From Diphasiastrum complanatum (Eukaryota; Streptophyta; Lycopodiopsida; Lycopodiales; Lycopodiaceae), in NCBI GenBank assembly GCA_029204225.1, contig CM055109.1, positions 2,456,938 to 2,520,937 on the forward strand: a stretch of DNA of 64,000 nucleotides, read 5' to 3'. The number at the start of each line of letters is the position of its first letter. Position 1 is the first letter of the stretch. Below, one piece after another: positions 22,954 through 34,385 of this stretch. The notes beneath the pieces are model-generated. The model had not been told where the DNA came from, made no database searches, and saw only the letters and a list, made by a program, of their open reading frames with translations. The translations under genes and the position numbers were made by a program.

Positions 22954-24746
22954 GGGTCATGCAACCATGGACTACTGTCAGAACCCAAAAAACAAACAAG
23001 CTCAAAGTAGACTACAGAACAATAATAGTTCGTCCTATGTCGAGGAGCCAGAGAGCTCAAAGATGGGCGAAGAAAGATCAAATCACGAAAATTCGACCAC
23101 CTACATCTGTGCAGACATGTGTGCAATATCACCACCTGACACACATGAGGTAATCGTTGATTTAGGAGCTACCTCACACTTTGTTACATCAAGACGGATC
23201 ATGTCTGATTTCCGAAGTGCAGATCCCTCAAGATTTATCATTCTTGGAGATGGATCAAAGCATCAAGTGAATGGTATTGGCTCACTATGGCTCAACACTA
23301 AAGACAGAGACAGATGACTCGAAGACGTTCTGTTCGTGCCTGCACTGCAGCAGGACTTGCTATTAGTGGCAAGAATAACTGATGCAGGGATGCATGTAAC
23401 GTTCTCAGACGAAGCATGCAATGTTGTTGGTGCAAGTACCAGTACACTTATCACTCAAGGTAGAAGAAAAGACAACCTGTATCACTTGAAGGTATGCCTA
23501 CATGTAGATCAAGTGCATCAGAATCATGATGATTCACCATATATTCTATGGCACATGAGACTGTGCCATATCAATTCAATGGCACTATATCAAGCAAGCC
23601 ATCATGGAGCAATCACAGGGGTGAGCATCTCAAATGCAGCCAGTTCGATGACTTGTGATGCATGTATGAAGGGTAAGATGTCACGTACTCCTTTTGTCAA
23701 GGATTCCTATAGAACAACCAAGATTTTGGAACTAGTACATTCTGACATCTGTGGACCTTTCAACATAATCTTAGTAGGAGGCTCGAAATATCATATTACA
23801 TGTATTGATGATTACAGTAAGTTTGCCAGAGTCTACTTTATTCACAATAAATCAGAAGCATTTGACAAATTCACAGAGTATGTGAATTGGGCAGAAAGAT
23901 GCACTGGAAATAAAGTGTAGCAGATCAGAATAGATTGAGCTGGAGAATACATCTCTAACTGATTCACTGATTTCTGCAATAATTGTGGAATCATTCACAA
24001 AAGAACTGCATCTTACACACCGCATCACAATGGTGTTGCAGAAAGAAAGAATAGGACTCTAATGGAAGATGCCAGGTGCATGATGGCCTATTCAAAGGCT
24101 CCAAGAGTGCTGTGGGTTGAAGTAGTAGCTACAACTGCTTACATTCAGAATAGGACAGGAAAATATGGTGTTCCTCACACGACACCACATGAATTATGGT
24201 GGGATAGAAAACCCAATCTGACTAAGAAGAAAGATCAAGCCCTGAAATCCTTAGGATTCAAGCCACTAATGGCTGATTCCAATGTTTATGTAGGAATTAC
24301 AGATGGGAAGATCATCATTGCAGCTGTATATGTGGATGACACTCTGATACTCTACAAAAGTGAAGAACTTATTGATGAGGTGAAGCATGACATCTCGAAA
24401 CATTTCGAGATTGCAGACATGGGAGAAGCTAGATTTTATCTTGGCTTATAGATCGACAAGGACTATGAGGGAGGTAAATTGTATTTTCATTAGTCCAAAT
24501 ATATCCAAAAAATCCTAGAGGATTTCGGGATGCTAAATTGCAAAGGAGCAAATACTCCAATGCTTGCAGGAACAGTCTTGACAAATAGAGATTGTTCAAA
24601 GACTAAAGAAGAAAGAGAATTGATGCAGCATACACCATACATGAAGCTGATCGGATCACTGATGTATCTTGCAGATAACACACGTCCCGACATTGCTTAT
24701 GTCGTGTTTAGGATGAGCCAATTCTGCATGAATCCAGGCTCAACTT
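22954..24746 (+). pseudogene. Copia-E pol, plus copy, with INT-RT deletion
   Basis: Begins inside the zinc knuckle (GHATMDYCQNPKN). Protease site reads IVDLGATSHFVTS (about 23156), with Leu for the Ser of DSG. Pre-integrase: LWHMRLCHINSMALYQ and CDACMKGKMSRTPF. Integrase: LVHSDICGPFNIIL, CIDDYSKFARVYFI; stops around 23918-23960 interrupt the second-Asp block; NGVAERKNRTLMEDARCMM carries the Glu (about 24030-24080). At about 24225 the sequence jumps from HELWWDRKPNLT to KDQALKSLGFKP, deleting the integrase C-terminus and most of the RT; the polymerase box AAVYVDDTLILYKS (about 24330) and RPDIAYVVFRMSQFCMNP (about 24690) remain. RT ends where a Copia-F fragment is inserted. The inverted copy at 45001-46793 has the same deletion. 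Confidence 0.85.
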
Positions 24747-25543
24747 GTATTGGTAGATTTTGCCTTTATGAGTGTTTGTGCTCTAGAAATTCACTTAAGA
24801 TTTCACTTGGAGGACTTATCCAAGGCTGACTTCTAGCACTTAGATGCTTCTAGTCTCAACCCTTTCACTCTTGAACACATCTAGGATGAAGATACAATGG
24901 ATTTCAATCTCTCCCCTTGCGAATCACTCCTTAATCTATGGTTTTTGGCAATATTTCACTCTCAACTTTAATGCACACCCAAAGCATCTGAGAATCAGCT
25001 TTAATGTACTGTAATAAAGCTTCAAATCATCTATATGATTGATCTATACCAAGAACAAATCAAAGGAATAGAAACAATGCATTAGAAAGCTCGAAAAATG
25101 CACTAGATTGACTAGTTTTGGGTGTATGAGACATTAAATGCACCAAAACTGAATTTTATTGTTCAGAACAGGTTCTGTACGACATCACACGTGTGGGAAG
25201 TACACCTAAATTCCACAACAATATTTGGTACAAATATAATGATTCTATCTATCTATTCAAACTCACTACCTCAAGATTAGCTAGTTTCCAAAAACTTGCT
25301 AGTTTGGGTGTATGAGTAAGATCTAGTAACAAACTGAAAAATATAGCACCAAAAATGGTACTGTACATCCTCACACGTGTGAATAGTACCACTGCAGCCC
25401 ACAACCAAGTTTGATGCACAAATATCAAGGCTAACTAACTCTTCAAACTCGCCCACTCAAGATTAGTGAGTTTCTCAAAAACTTGCCAATCTGGGTGTTG
25501 TTTAGATCAATGTTTTAATCTCTCGTACTTGGCTCTGATACCA
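24747..25543 (-). other. Copia-F leader fragment and PBS
   Basis: Minus-strand internal sequence starting at the primer binding site (TGGTATCAGAGCC, 25531-25543) and cut off where it meets Copia-E RT at about 24746. Non-coding. The same piece with the same end recurs in the inverted copy (44195-45000). Confidence 0.7.
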
Positions 25544-26402
25544 TGTGAAATTTCAGAGAAATAAAGACCAAGAATGGATCTAGATCAGATCCTCAAGAGG
25601 CGTTGGAAGCTAGATTACTTGATCTTCTAATCAACCAATGATTAGATCTAGAATTAGATCGATTTCCCATAAAAAAAAGTCTAGCAAGAACAACAAGCAA
25701 ATGATTAAACTTGAGACCTATTGTCTTCACACGTGTGAAGAATAGTACATGTATGGACTTACAGCAGACAGTGAAGTACACAAGTGTTAGAAAGCAATAG
25801 AACCATAAAATCACAACACAAATATGAGAATACTCAAGATATGCCTCCAAAACCAAGATCTTGCTTCATTGATATCTCAAAGTGGATCCATCATGGATTA
25901 AATACAAAAATTATCATACTCTCTCTCTAAGCCACTTCCAGCACGTGTGAGATAGGTCATAGTGCTTATCCATATCCACTTTGTCTAAGATTCCATTAAT
26001 TTGCCACATCATCATTGGTGGCTAGTGTTGACCTTCTAGATTCCGACAAATTAAGAGGTAGGTCCTACAATCTAGGAGATTTGACTTCTGACTTGTATGA
26101 AAACTATATGCAATGGATCTGAACATCTATATGATATTTCACATGTGGGAGACCACTCCTACCCATGTGATATAGCATTTTCTACCACTAGAATGGTGCC
26201 AAGTGGCATAATACTACTAAACTAGTTTTTGGCCAATTTAGCCACTAGTTTGCAAATTAAATGATATGTACCATCTATATGATCTATCTAAATGACTTAG
26301 GCATAGTTTTCACATGTGGGAACAGGCCCCACACATGTCTAATGATGATAAGTACAAGTCATTAACAAGATTTAACCAAGTTAGCTTTTGCCAATTTTAA
26401 CA
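25544..26402 (-). repeat. Copia-F LTR, minus
   Basis: 859 bp, beginning at 26402 with TGTTAAAATTGGC and ending at 25544 with ...TCTGAAATTTCACA; PBS follows. Several copies of CACACGTGTGA-type palindromes occur inside (for example near 25190, 25376, 25730). Inverted counterpart at 43338-44194; a diverged solo relative at 27939-28771. Confidence 0.85.
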
Positions 26403-26457
26403 TTTACGAACATCCTGACGCAAAGACATGAACGTGAAATATTTGCAAAAGGAAAAC

Positions 26458-27197
26458 TGTTCGTGATACAATAGGAGAAAGTCAGACGACGCGAAAGTCA
26501 AATGACTCGAAGTGACACGAAAATCTTCGTGACACTTTTCGACCTTCACGCTTCAAAGGATCAGGAAGATCATACAAGTACCATGAAGTACAAAAACTCT
26601 GATATGATATGATGACATCAACGGAAGAGCGTTAGGACGTGCCTAATCCACCACTCTTGTAATCCATGATTAGTTATAGATGTTTAGTTTGACTGTATGC
26701 AATTACTAGATGTATAAAATACATACGGTAGCAGATAGAAAACATACATAATAGAACTTCGTCTGTGAGTGAGACAATCTTCTAAGCAGGATCCACAGAG
26801 ATCCAGGAAGTCCGCTAGTAAGCGAGACATTGTTCGTGAGAGAACGTCGCTTCTCTCACGCCAATGCGTTGTGTGGGTCTGTCATACCACGCTCAAAATC
26901 AAGAACATCAATAGATGATATTGTAGCTACTACGCACATATCACTCGTAATGTTTGTATGATCTTGAATGAATTACTGTCTGGTATTGCTTGTGTATCTC
27001 ATTCACTTGTTTTTATCAATTCCGCACACTGGTTCAATTTTGTTGAATGTTGTATTAATCTATAACGTAGATCAGTAGTGTCTATCTACTTTCTAGAGGA
27101 TTGTAGGAATGATATAGCAGGCAATGACCAGCAACCACATCTGAAATCCATCTGAATTCATTTCATTCGCTATTAATTTGCTTTGTCGTTTGCATCA
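26458..27197 (+). repeat. Copia-E LTR, plus
   Basis: The right end is firm: GCATCA at 27192-27197, followed by a PBS-like TGATATCAGAGCG (27199-27211). The left end is inferred at TGTTCGTGATAC, right after a purine-rich GCAAAAGGAAAAC (possible polypurine tract). TATA box TATAAAATA lies near 26713. Related copies: 42520-43282 and 47451-48104 (both minus). By position it is the 3' LTR of the Copia-E pol at 22954-24746. Confidence 0.75.
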
Positions 27198-27933
27198 GTG
27201 ATATCAGAGCGTTCTTGACGTTTCTGAATTTCCACTCACACATTTTCATCAGCCATAATAGTAGCATGTAATAGCGTGACAACGGTAAATGTATAGCCGA
27301 GTATTGCAAAGTGAATTATGAATTGAATCAAGCTAAAGATACAATAGATGTATATACATCGATTAGTTTACTAGGATAGAGAGTGTGTAACATATCAATG
27401 ATCTTCAAATTATCGAGTTAGAGTTAATAAGTAAGAGATAGTTTCAAGTACACGATAATTACTGCAATAGTTTTGTGCTCACCATTTCAGCTGACTTTGT
27501 ACTTATTACTTTTTGAATTCAATCCAATCATCTTATTGAATCCAGAGTTATGTCAATATGAATGTATGCCTCCTGATCAAACGCTCTGTGCATTTCTACC
27601 ACTTCACTCTCATAATCAAAGTTAGAATCAAGTAGAATCAGCCGAGTCATTTGACTCAACAGTCTTATTCAAATATGATAAGCATAGTTCATGCACCAAG
27701 GGAAAAGACTCATTTCGCAGAGCCTAACCAATTTTTCATCAAAACTTTCACTGCATCTTTGTGTGCTGAATCTTCCAGTCTCTCAGTTTTGCCAACACAT
27801 AGTTCCTTCTCAGTCAGAATCCAAATTGCCATCGTTGAGCTTGTTGATCAATCGGATCTCAAAGGTTGAACCTTTCATAATTAAAGAATGATATGAAATA
27901 CAAACAAGCAAGAATCTCTTGGTAGGAGATGTT
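27198..27933 (+). other. Leader-like sequence beyond the Copia-E LTR
   Basis: Immediately after the LTR comes a PBS and GTTCTTGACGTTTCTGAATT, the same text that follows the 5' LTR of the inverted copy. So this LTR acts structurally as a 5' LTR too. The rest is non-coding on the plus strand; on the minus strand 27860-27660 carries a short open piece ending KNWLGSAK, possibly a gag start of another copia element. Inverted match at 41933-42519. Confidence 0.5.
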
Positions 27934-27938
27934 TAGAT

Positions 27939-28771
27939 TGTGCAAAAAGTACAAAAAGGACCAAGAGTGGATCCTAATCTGATCCTCAAGAGGGATTGGT
28001 TGTCAGATTACTTGATCTATCAATCTACTTGAGATTAAGATCAATCTAGATCAATTCTAGACACAAAATCCTAACAAGAACAATCATTAATTGAAGGTAG
28101 GTGTACTTTCTGGTTTTCCACGTGTGAAACCTTGTCTGAGTACGGACTCCAACCTGAAAATCAAGTACACATTGATAGCACCTCAAAACAATCAAAACAA
28201 ATGTAGACAAATGGAGAGAATCACTCAAAATTGCTTCCAAAACCAAGATTGGTGTCTCACAATGATTATGGCCAAATGTGGCTCTATATATACAATAAGT
28301 GGGAGCTCGTGGTACTGATCATCCCTTTGATCCCACGTGTGTGAAGGTGCTTTGTCATATGATGATTCATCATGCAAAACTGACACTTGGACAAAACCTT
28401 ATATTTTGAGCACTTTTGGTCCATTTTCCTTCTATATGGAGATCTACTTGAAAATCTTCTAGAAGTCAAAATTCGTCTACTTCAGCTTATTCCACACATG
28501 TGAGCTGTCCTCTACACATGGGATGTGACACCTAACCAAAGGATGTGGCTCATGCAATCAATAGATTGATGCCATGTGTCATATGTCTAGAAAACTAGTT
28601 TTTGGCCTTTTTAGCCACTAGAACTTGAATTAAATCATATGTACAACCTATATGATTATGGTACATGACAAGTACACTATTTTCACACATGGGAACAGGC
28701 TCCACACATGTGTAATCATCCTATATACAAGATTTTTGGCCTCTACCAAGCTTATTTTTGCATTTTTCACA
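27939..28771 (-). mobile_element. Solo LTR, Copia-F relative, with TSD
   Basis: 833 bp from TGTGAAAAATGCAAAAATAAG (minus start, 28771) to ...TTTTTGCACA (27939). Perfect 5-bp direct repeats TAGAT flank it at 27934-27938 and 28772-28776. No PBS or internal sequence is attached, so it is a solo LTR left by LTR-LTR recombination. Sequence alignment by eye places it with the LTR at 25544-26402 (shared GACCAAGA.TGGATC and GATCCTCAAGAGG). Confidence 0.85.
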
Positions 28772-29199
28772 TAGATATTTGAACGTAAAGTAATCAATAG
28801 GAAACCTACCATTTTGATTCCACTATTGGGTATTGGAATTCTATTTCTGAACAAGCCTTTATAGAGAAAATTGCTTGCATCCTCACAAAATAGAATGAAT
28901 GATTCAATTATATTCATGATAATTCTTTATTGTCTAGATTGATTCAATGGTTTCTAGTTGGTTTGATATCATCAATTGAATTTAGTTGAGTATCATAGTA
29001 AGTGTCTAAGACAACCATGAAGAATGCGAATAATTTATGCATCTAAGACAACTATGCATTCTTCGATGTGATATTCAACCTTAATTAGATTTAGAAGGAA
29101 ATTAAATTGCAACCTTTAAAGATAGCACGCCAGCGAGCTATATAAAAATGAGATAATTTTTTGCAATCAACAAACGTACTATATAAAATGAGAAAAAAA
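28772..29199. other. Intergenic, no gene seen
   Basis: AT-rich. Near 29106-29140 a stretch (TTGCAACCTTTAAAGATAGC) resembles one arm of the adjacent hairpin element, so a second decayed copy may be present. Confidence 0.35.
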
Positions 29200-29317
29200 T
29201 TTGTAGCCTCCAAACATAACATGCCGGCGTGTTGGGCTGGGCCGGAAAAAAAATAATTTTTCTTTTTCCGTGCGGCGAGGCCGAGCATGCTGGCATGCTA
29301 TGTTTGAAGACTACAAA
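29200..29317. mobile_element. Hairpin, MITE-like element
   Basis: About 31-bp imperfect terminal inverted repeats: TTTGTAGCCTCCAAACATAA at 29200 pairs with the complement of TATGTTTGAAGACTACAAA ending at 29317. The interior is also near-palindromic around a GGCCGGAAAAAAAATAA core, so the whole 118 bp can fold as one hairpin. GC-rich arms in AT-rich flanks. No coding capacity; this fits a short foldback/MITE, superfamily unknown. Confidence 0.6.
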
Positions 29318-29889
29318 AAAAATCTAATTTGAATATTTTTTTTATTGTGTGAGATTTTAAACTATGTACCAAACCACATTCTTAATAATAAACATTGAAG
29401 TAGTGGCATAAAATAGGTAGCACACCATGTGCTATATTTTTGTTGAATCATGACAAGAAAGAAACTCGCAAAACTCGCAAAATATTTACTCACAAAATGC
29501 CAAGGCCCATTTGGATTACATACTTGTTGAATTTGAAACTAATGAGGCCAAATAATTTTGTATGGAGATAAGTGTCCTTCAAGGATGATTCACTTATTCT
29601 CATACAAGGTTCACAATATGCTTCTTTGAAAATGAAGTCACAATTCAACTTATAAATAAAACTATCATGCTTACTTCTACCACATTCAAGGGTAAGCAGA
29701 TATGACAACCACCATTCATTCCATTTTTAAGACTTCAAAGAAACTTCATTAAAAAATTTAATGAATGAAGTACAAAATGTATTCCCCTCTCCAACTTTCC
29801 TTTCCTTGTCCACAAAAAATGAGCATTGATAGCTCCTTTTTTGCTCTTGTGGCTCTCCTTGGAATAATCAGAGCCATATCTTTGCCAAT
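29318..29889. other. Intergenic, no gene seen
   Basis: AT-rich sequence without recognised coding, LTR or repeat structure. Confidence 0.4.
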
Positions 29890-30090
29890 ACGATTCTTGG
29901 AGGATTCATCATTAAAGGTTAAAAGCATTGTAGCTCCAATGTTGCTCCTCGTTCTTACAAAATGTACATCCAAATGAATCAACTTAAGATGGTGAGTAGT
30001 CTTAGTGATAGAGTTAGAGAAAGGCAATTTATGTACTTTAGCCAAAGCACATGCTTCACAAACCTTTTCTTCCTTTGCCAAGTGCCAGAA
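29890..30090 (-). pseudogene. Copia pre-integrase/integrase scrap
   Basis: Minus strand: EEKVCEACALAKVHKLPFSN, then TTHHLKLIHLDVHFVRT and LLTFNDESSKN. This corresponds to the last Cys pair of GAG-pre-integrase and the first strand of the integrase core (LxxxDxxGP, here degraded). About 65 codons remain. It is in the orientation of the Copia-G gag at 32080-32876 and may be the rest of that element. Confidence 0.65.
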
Positions 30091-30174
30091 GAACAAGAAT
30101 CGAAACAAGAAGCTCTTTAAGCTTAAAGACAATATTAAGAAGGCTTTTTGATAAAGTCTATAAAGAAGACTCAA

Positions 30175-31012
30175 TAGAGTCTATAAAGGAGGCTTATTAC
30201 TAAGTCTATAATGAAGGCTCAGTGGAGTCTATAAAGAATTGGACAAGGCCTAGGGTCTTATCACCCTAGTGACTTTTTCCACCATGATTGAGGATGGGCA
30301 ACCTCTAGAAAATAAGTGCCTAGGAATTGATGGACATTATGCAAATACAAGATGGACATATACATTGGCTCTTCCTTAGGAAGATTGCACTTGGGTGAAT
30401 TCCCAAGTTGTAACCATGTAAAATTATATGTAATTAAAAGTCAAGTTGGAACCTTGTACCACCTACCTCTCACCTACTTTTCCTCATGCATTCTAGGCTA
30501 TTTGGCACCTAGAATGGGGCGCCCTCCTACACTCTCACTTCATATGCCAAATCACCATAATAACTCTCCCAAGCTAATACACATCACCCATTCACCCTCT
30601 CTAACTAATACACCTCAACCATGCACTCCACTTCACCCTAAGTCCAATTGGAGTCTTCCTCACACCTCATGCACTTGAACTTGACACCTCACTCACTTTG
30701 GAAGGACTCTCCACTCTCTATATAAGTGAAAATGCACCCTTCTACCAGGAGGATGGAAGGATGTTGCATCCAAACTCTGTCATTTTGTTGCTTTGGAGAA
30801 GAGGATTGAGGCATTACCTCAAGGAGACTATGATATTTTGTGATTGCAAGATTTTTGGAGCTTAAACCCTCAGATTTCTATCTCTCTTTCACATCACACA
30901 CAAACACACACACACACACACTCTCTCCCTCTCTTACTTTCACCTTCTCTCGAAATCATGGTATGCTCTTGAAACTGTTACCCATATGTAAGAATGGCTG
31001 ATCAATACTTTT
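30175..31012 (+). other. Non-coding, promoter-like stretch
   Basis: No reading frame of note. Contains short near-repeats of AGTCTATAAAGAAG (30150-30235), a good TATA box at 30719-30726, a pyrimidine/CA-rich tract (30880-30940, CACACACA then CTCTCT), and ends in the GCATGTCA repeat field. The arrangement (TATA, then CA/CT-rich tract) could be an LTR or a host promoter; neither is proven. Confidence 0.35.
30719..30726 (+). promoter_or_regulatory. TATA box candidate
   Basis: TATATAAG in the context CTCTCTATATAAGTGAAAA, with no clear coding frame downstream. Confidence 0.35.
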
Positions 31013-31230
31013 GCATGTCATGCCATCAGTGACCTGTTGTCTATGCATGTCAGATCTAGAGCTTGCATGTCATGCCATCAGTGGCCTATTGTCCTTGCAT
31101 GTCAGATCTAGAGCTTGCATGTCAGATTTGAAGCTTGCATGTCGTAGTATCTGTGGCCTATTGTCCATGCATGAGAGATAAAGCTTGCATGTCAAATTTG
31201 AAGCTTGCATGTCACACCATGCATTGTCGA
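31013..31230 (+). repeat. GCATGTCA-based minisatellite
   Basis: Units beginning GCATGTCATGCCATCAGTG recur at 31013 and 31065 (52 bp) and, with a 20-bp extension, at 31137 (72 bp). Each contains TTGCATGTCAGATCTAGAGC. Leads directly into the 31-bp array. Confidence 0.7.
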
Positions 31231-31257
31231 ATGACCATGCATGTCACTTCATGATTG

Positions 31258-31548
31258 TTGCATGTCAAGAATCTATGTACCCTTATGATTGCATGTCAAG
31301 AATCCATGAACTCTTATGATTGGATGTCAAGAATCTATGAACCCTTATGATTGCATGTCAAGAATCTATGAACCCTTATGATAACATGTCAAGAATCTAT
31401 GAACCCTTATGATTTCATGTCAAGAATCTATGAACCCTTATGGTTGCATGTCAAGAATCTATGAACCCTTATGATTGCATGTCATGAATCTAAGATCCAT
31501 TTGGATTGCATGACAAGAATCCAAGATCCAACATGATTGCATGTCAGA
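31258..31548 (+). repeat. 31-bp tandem array
   Basis: The motif CATGTCAAGAATCTATGAAC recurs at an exact 31-bp period from 31261 (31261, 31292, 31323, 31354, 31385, 31416, 31447, 31478, 31509, 31540), about nine and a half units. Central units are nearly identical, the last ones diverged, the pattern expected when a minisatellite expands from its middle. It shares the GCATGTCA core with the preceding array. Confidence 0.9.
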
Positions 31549-31930
31549 AAGATGTTCCTACATCTGAGACCCCTGTTGGAATCCATTGTATATGTAATTG
31601 GCATAGGGCCAATTGGATTTGCATAATGAAAAGAAAAGAATCCTTTGGGGGGGGGGAGGGGTTTCCCCATCTTGACCCCTCAGTGCTTCCGCTATTGTGT
31701 GAATGAATCTATGTGATGCAATGTTTTTCGAGTTTATGATTTAAAGTCTTATTTGATTTTCATTAAGTTGATTCAAGACTAGCTTTATGTGAATGATAAG
31801 CCAATTAAATCTTTTGGCCTTAAGAACTTAGGACAGGCCTTCACCCTCGAGTTCACAAGTACTCCTTTTTACTCGACATGTGGGAGCTAGCCCCATTATC
31901 TATCTAGTAAAAATATTCACCTTTGACACT

Positions 31931-32066
31931 TAATGATGAAAAAGTTGACATCATGAGTGAGTCCTCATGATAACTCTCTTCCTCCTCTTGTCCAATGTTA
32001 ATGATGAAAAAGTTGACATCATGAGTGAGTCCTCATGATAACTCTCTTCCTCCTCTTGTCCAATGT
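31931..32066 (+). repeat. Perfect 68-bp tandem duplication
   Basis: Two head-to-tail copies of a 68-bp unit starting TAATGATGAAAAAGTTGACA (31931 and 31999). I saw no mismatch between them, so the event is recent. It lies just downstream of the gag zinc knuckle of Copia-G; 68 is not a multiple of three. Confidence 0.9.
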
Positions 32067-32079
32067 TGGCTTGGCTTTG

Positions 32080-32876
32080 TGCTTGCTTCCTCTTGAAGCA
32101 TTCTGAGGCATAGTTTCTCATTTTGCTACAATAGTATCACTTGATCTTTGATTTGTCCTTCTTGGGCTTGACTTGGCTTGATGATGATGTAGACCCTTGA
32201 TGATCTCCATCCTTTGCTTGCTCCTTTTTGAAAGCTCTTCCCCTTACTCGTTTCTTTGCCTTTGGTCATGAAAAATAATGCTTTGTCATCACCATCTTTG
32301 ATGGAGAGCCTCTCTGCCATTGCTTTGATGTGAGCCTTCCTACTCTCATTGGCCATCAACACACTTTGAATGTCTTTAAGTGTAGACAATTTTTCCGTTA
32401 TGGCATAGCCTTGGACAAGGTTAGCAAAATCACTACTTAAGTTCAAAACAACTTGGACAAGCTCACTCTCCTTGATATGGTCACCAATCTAGGCAAGCTC
32501 CTTGTTCAGATCTTTCACTCTCAAAACAAATTGATGTCCACTCTCACTCTTCTCTTGGAAGCCTCGAAGAACTTGATTCTTGAGGGAAAGTAATCTTGAG
32601 AACTTGGACTCATAGATCTTTTGAAAAGTCTCCCAAGCCTCTTGGGATGAGGTACATGCTCCCACTTCCTTGAGCAAATCATTTGAAATATTCATCTTAA
32701 GTGTAATCTTGCATCTCTTCAAGATTGTGTTTCATTGCTTCTTGTGGATGTATTGGCTCATCTTCCTCTCCATTAACTATATCCATCAAATCTTCCAAAA
32801 CAAGGAGGGAATCTATTTTTAACTTCCAAATTGAAGAATGGGAAGAGTTCAATCTATAAGCACTCATTGATGTCAT
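32080..32876 (-). pseudogene. Copia-G gag
   Basis: Minus strand, ATG at 32876 (MTSMSAYRLNSSHSSIWKLK), typical N-terminus of copia gag. A frame change near 32730 is followed by KRCKITLKMNISNDLLKEVG, SSQEAWETFQKIYESKFSRL and FVLRVKDLNKELA; a stop at about 32488; then LVQVVLNLSSDFANLVQGY and KLSTLKDIQSVLMANESRK. A degenerate zinc knuckle (CYYCSKMRNYASEC, about 32140-32095) ends it, with no His at the expected spot. Its leader (32877-34655) is interrupted by a solo LTR. Confidence 0.8.
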
Positions 32877-33366
32877 CTTCTACAAGAAAGGGATAGATTC
32901 TAGAAATCAAGATAGATTGTACAAGATCTGATCACAAATATCTATCCCACTCTCTTAGGGACCTAAGAAGAATCACACTTTGATTTCTCAACAAGATCTA
33001 AGATGATCTTGAGTTTGATCAATCTTCTAGATCCAAACCTAGCTCAAATTATGCATAGATTTGCTTAAAACTAGTCTCTTCCTTGATCTAAACTTTAGAA
33101 GAAGAATAACTAAACCTTTACTGAACCGAAAAGACTTTAGAGCACACAAATGTCTCACAAATAAATCTTTATGAATTCAGGTTGAATCAATCTGACATAA
33201 TCAATCTCAAATCTATCAAAACCCGAGCCAAATATAGTTGCAATTTTTACTAGTTTTGCATCCAAGATAAAAAATCGTCAAAAGCCTTGAAATCAACCTA
33301 AAAGGTGTCTTATAGGACCTCAAGAAGCCTAAGAAAAACCTATTAAAGCAAAGTGGCATTCAATTC

Positions 33367-33932
33367 TGTTGGAAAGAGGTGTGTGAAAGATAGGTCGAAT
33401 TCGAATAAAAAAAATTCGAATGACAAGAAAGAAAACTTATCGTGTCAAATAAGATTCGAAAGGAGTTCGAACGACAAGAAAACTTATCGTGCGCAGCGAA
33501 ATAAACTATCTTCCTCTTTCTTTATGCATGACTATGCCTATCAATTTCGAACAAAACAATAGTGATAGAAATCATGTTCGATCTTATAGTAACTAACTTT
33601 GAAATCAATAGTACTACAGTGATTACGTAGCCAAACATTAAGCATCGAAATATCAGACAAATAATTAGTCGCGAAGAACTACAGAAACGCATACATTCTG
33701 AGACGAGGCTAAACGTAATAAGAAGATAGTATTGATTCAATATGAAAGCGAAACAGATGTAAATGAGTACAACAATTTGCGGATAGGAGCCGCGTACTCT
33801 AAACTATCTCTGAGCGGCTAAAATGTAAGTTTGAATTAAGCACAACTACTGACAAGCAGTAAGTGCAATAGCAATCTCTAATCAACTCTAAAAAACCGAG
33901 CTAGAATGCTCAAGAGTGTTCAAGCTTGCAGG

Positions 33933-34020
<88 letters not shown>

Positions 34021-34385
34021 AACTATGGCAATACTTGATTTGAGAATCATCATCATGTTGAAATATGAATAGCTATTTATACTAAGCAATTAGGTCGTCA
34101 AAAGCGTCATCCAGTTGGCTGTAATGTGCTAGCATCTATCCAGTTAGGAATTCTCAAAAACTACTTGTTGATGGATTAATGCAAGTCGGTGGTGGCTTTG
34201 GTCGTACATAATCAATCTACAGAAATGAACGTAAACTGTCACTCTGCAAAAAAACGTGACACTGTGAGCCGTTTTTGAGTGGTTATGCAAACTGTGTAAA
34301 AACACAAAGAAAATTACAGGTATGGATAAAAGTTGGACGAAGATTAAAATGTCAATTAGTTGATTAGTGGGAGAATAATCCAACA
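33367..34385 (-). mobile_element. 1019-bp solo LTR with AATTC duplication
   Basis: Begins TGTTGGA and ends TCCAACA (7-bp perfect inverted termini). AATTC is present on both sides (33362-33366 and 34386-34390), a clean 5-bp target-site duplication. Orientation is taken as minus because a perfect TATAAATAG occurs on that strand near 34083-34075; the (GA)n/(CT)n tract then lies about 60 bp downstream, in the transcribed part. It sits in the leader of Copia-G. No internal region, hence solo. Confidence 0.9.
33936..34018 (+). repeat. (GA)n microsatellite, 83 bp
   Basis: Uninterrupted GA dinucleotide run inside the solo LTR. Confidence 0.98.

Noticed and set aside
22822-23010. Fusion ORF across the Copia-B LTR into Copia-E
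   Set aside because: Accidental open frame spanning an insertion boundary at 22953/22954.
31258-31548. CRISPR-like array
   Set aside because: The 31-bp units are directly adjacent with no unique spacers, and the context is plant nuclear DNA.
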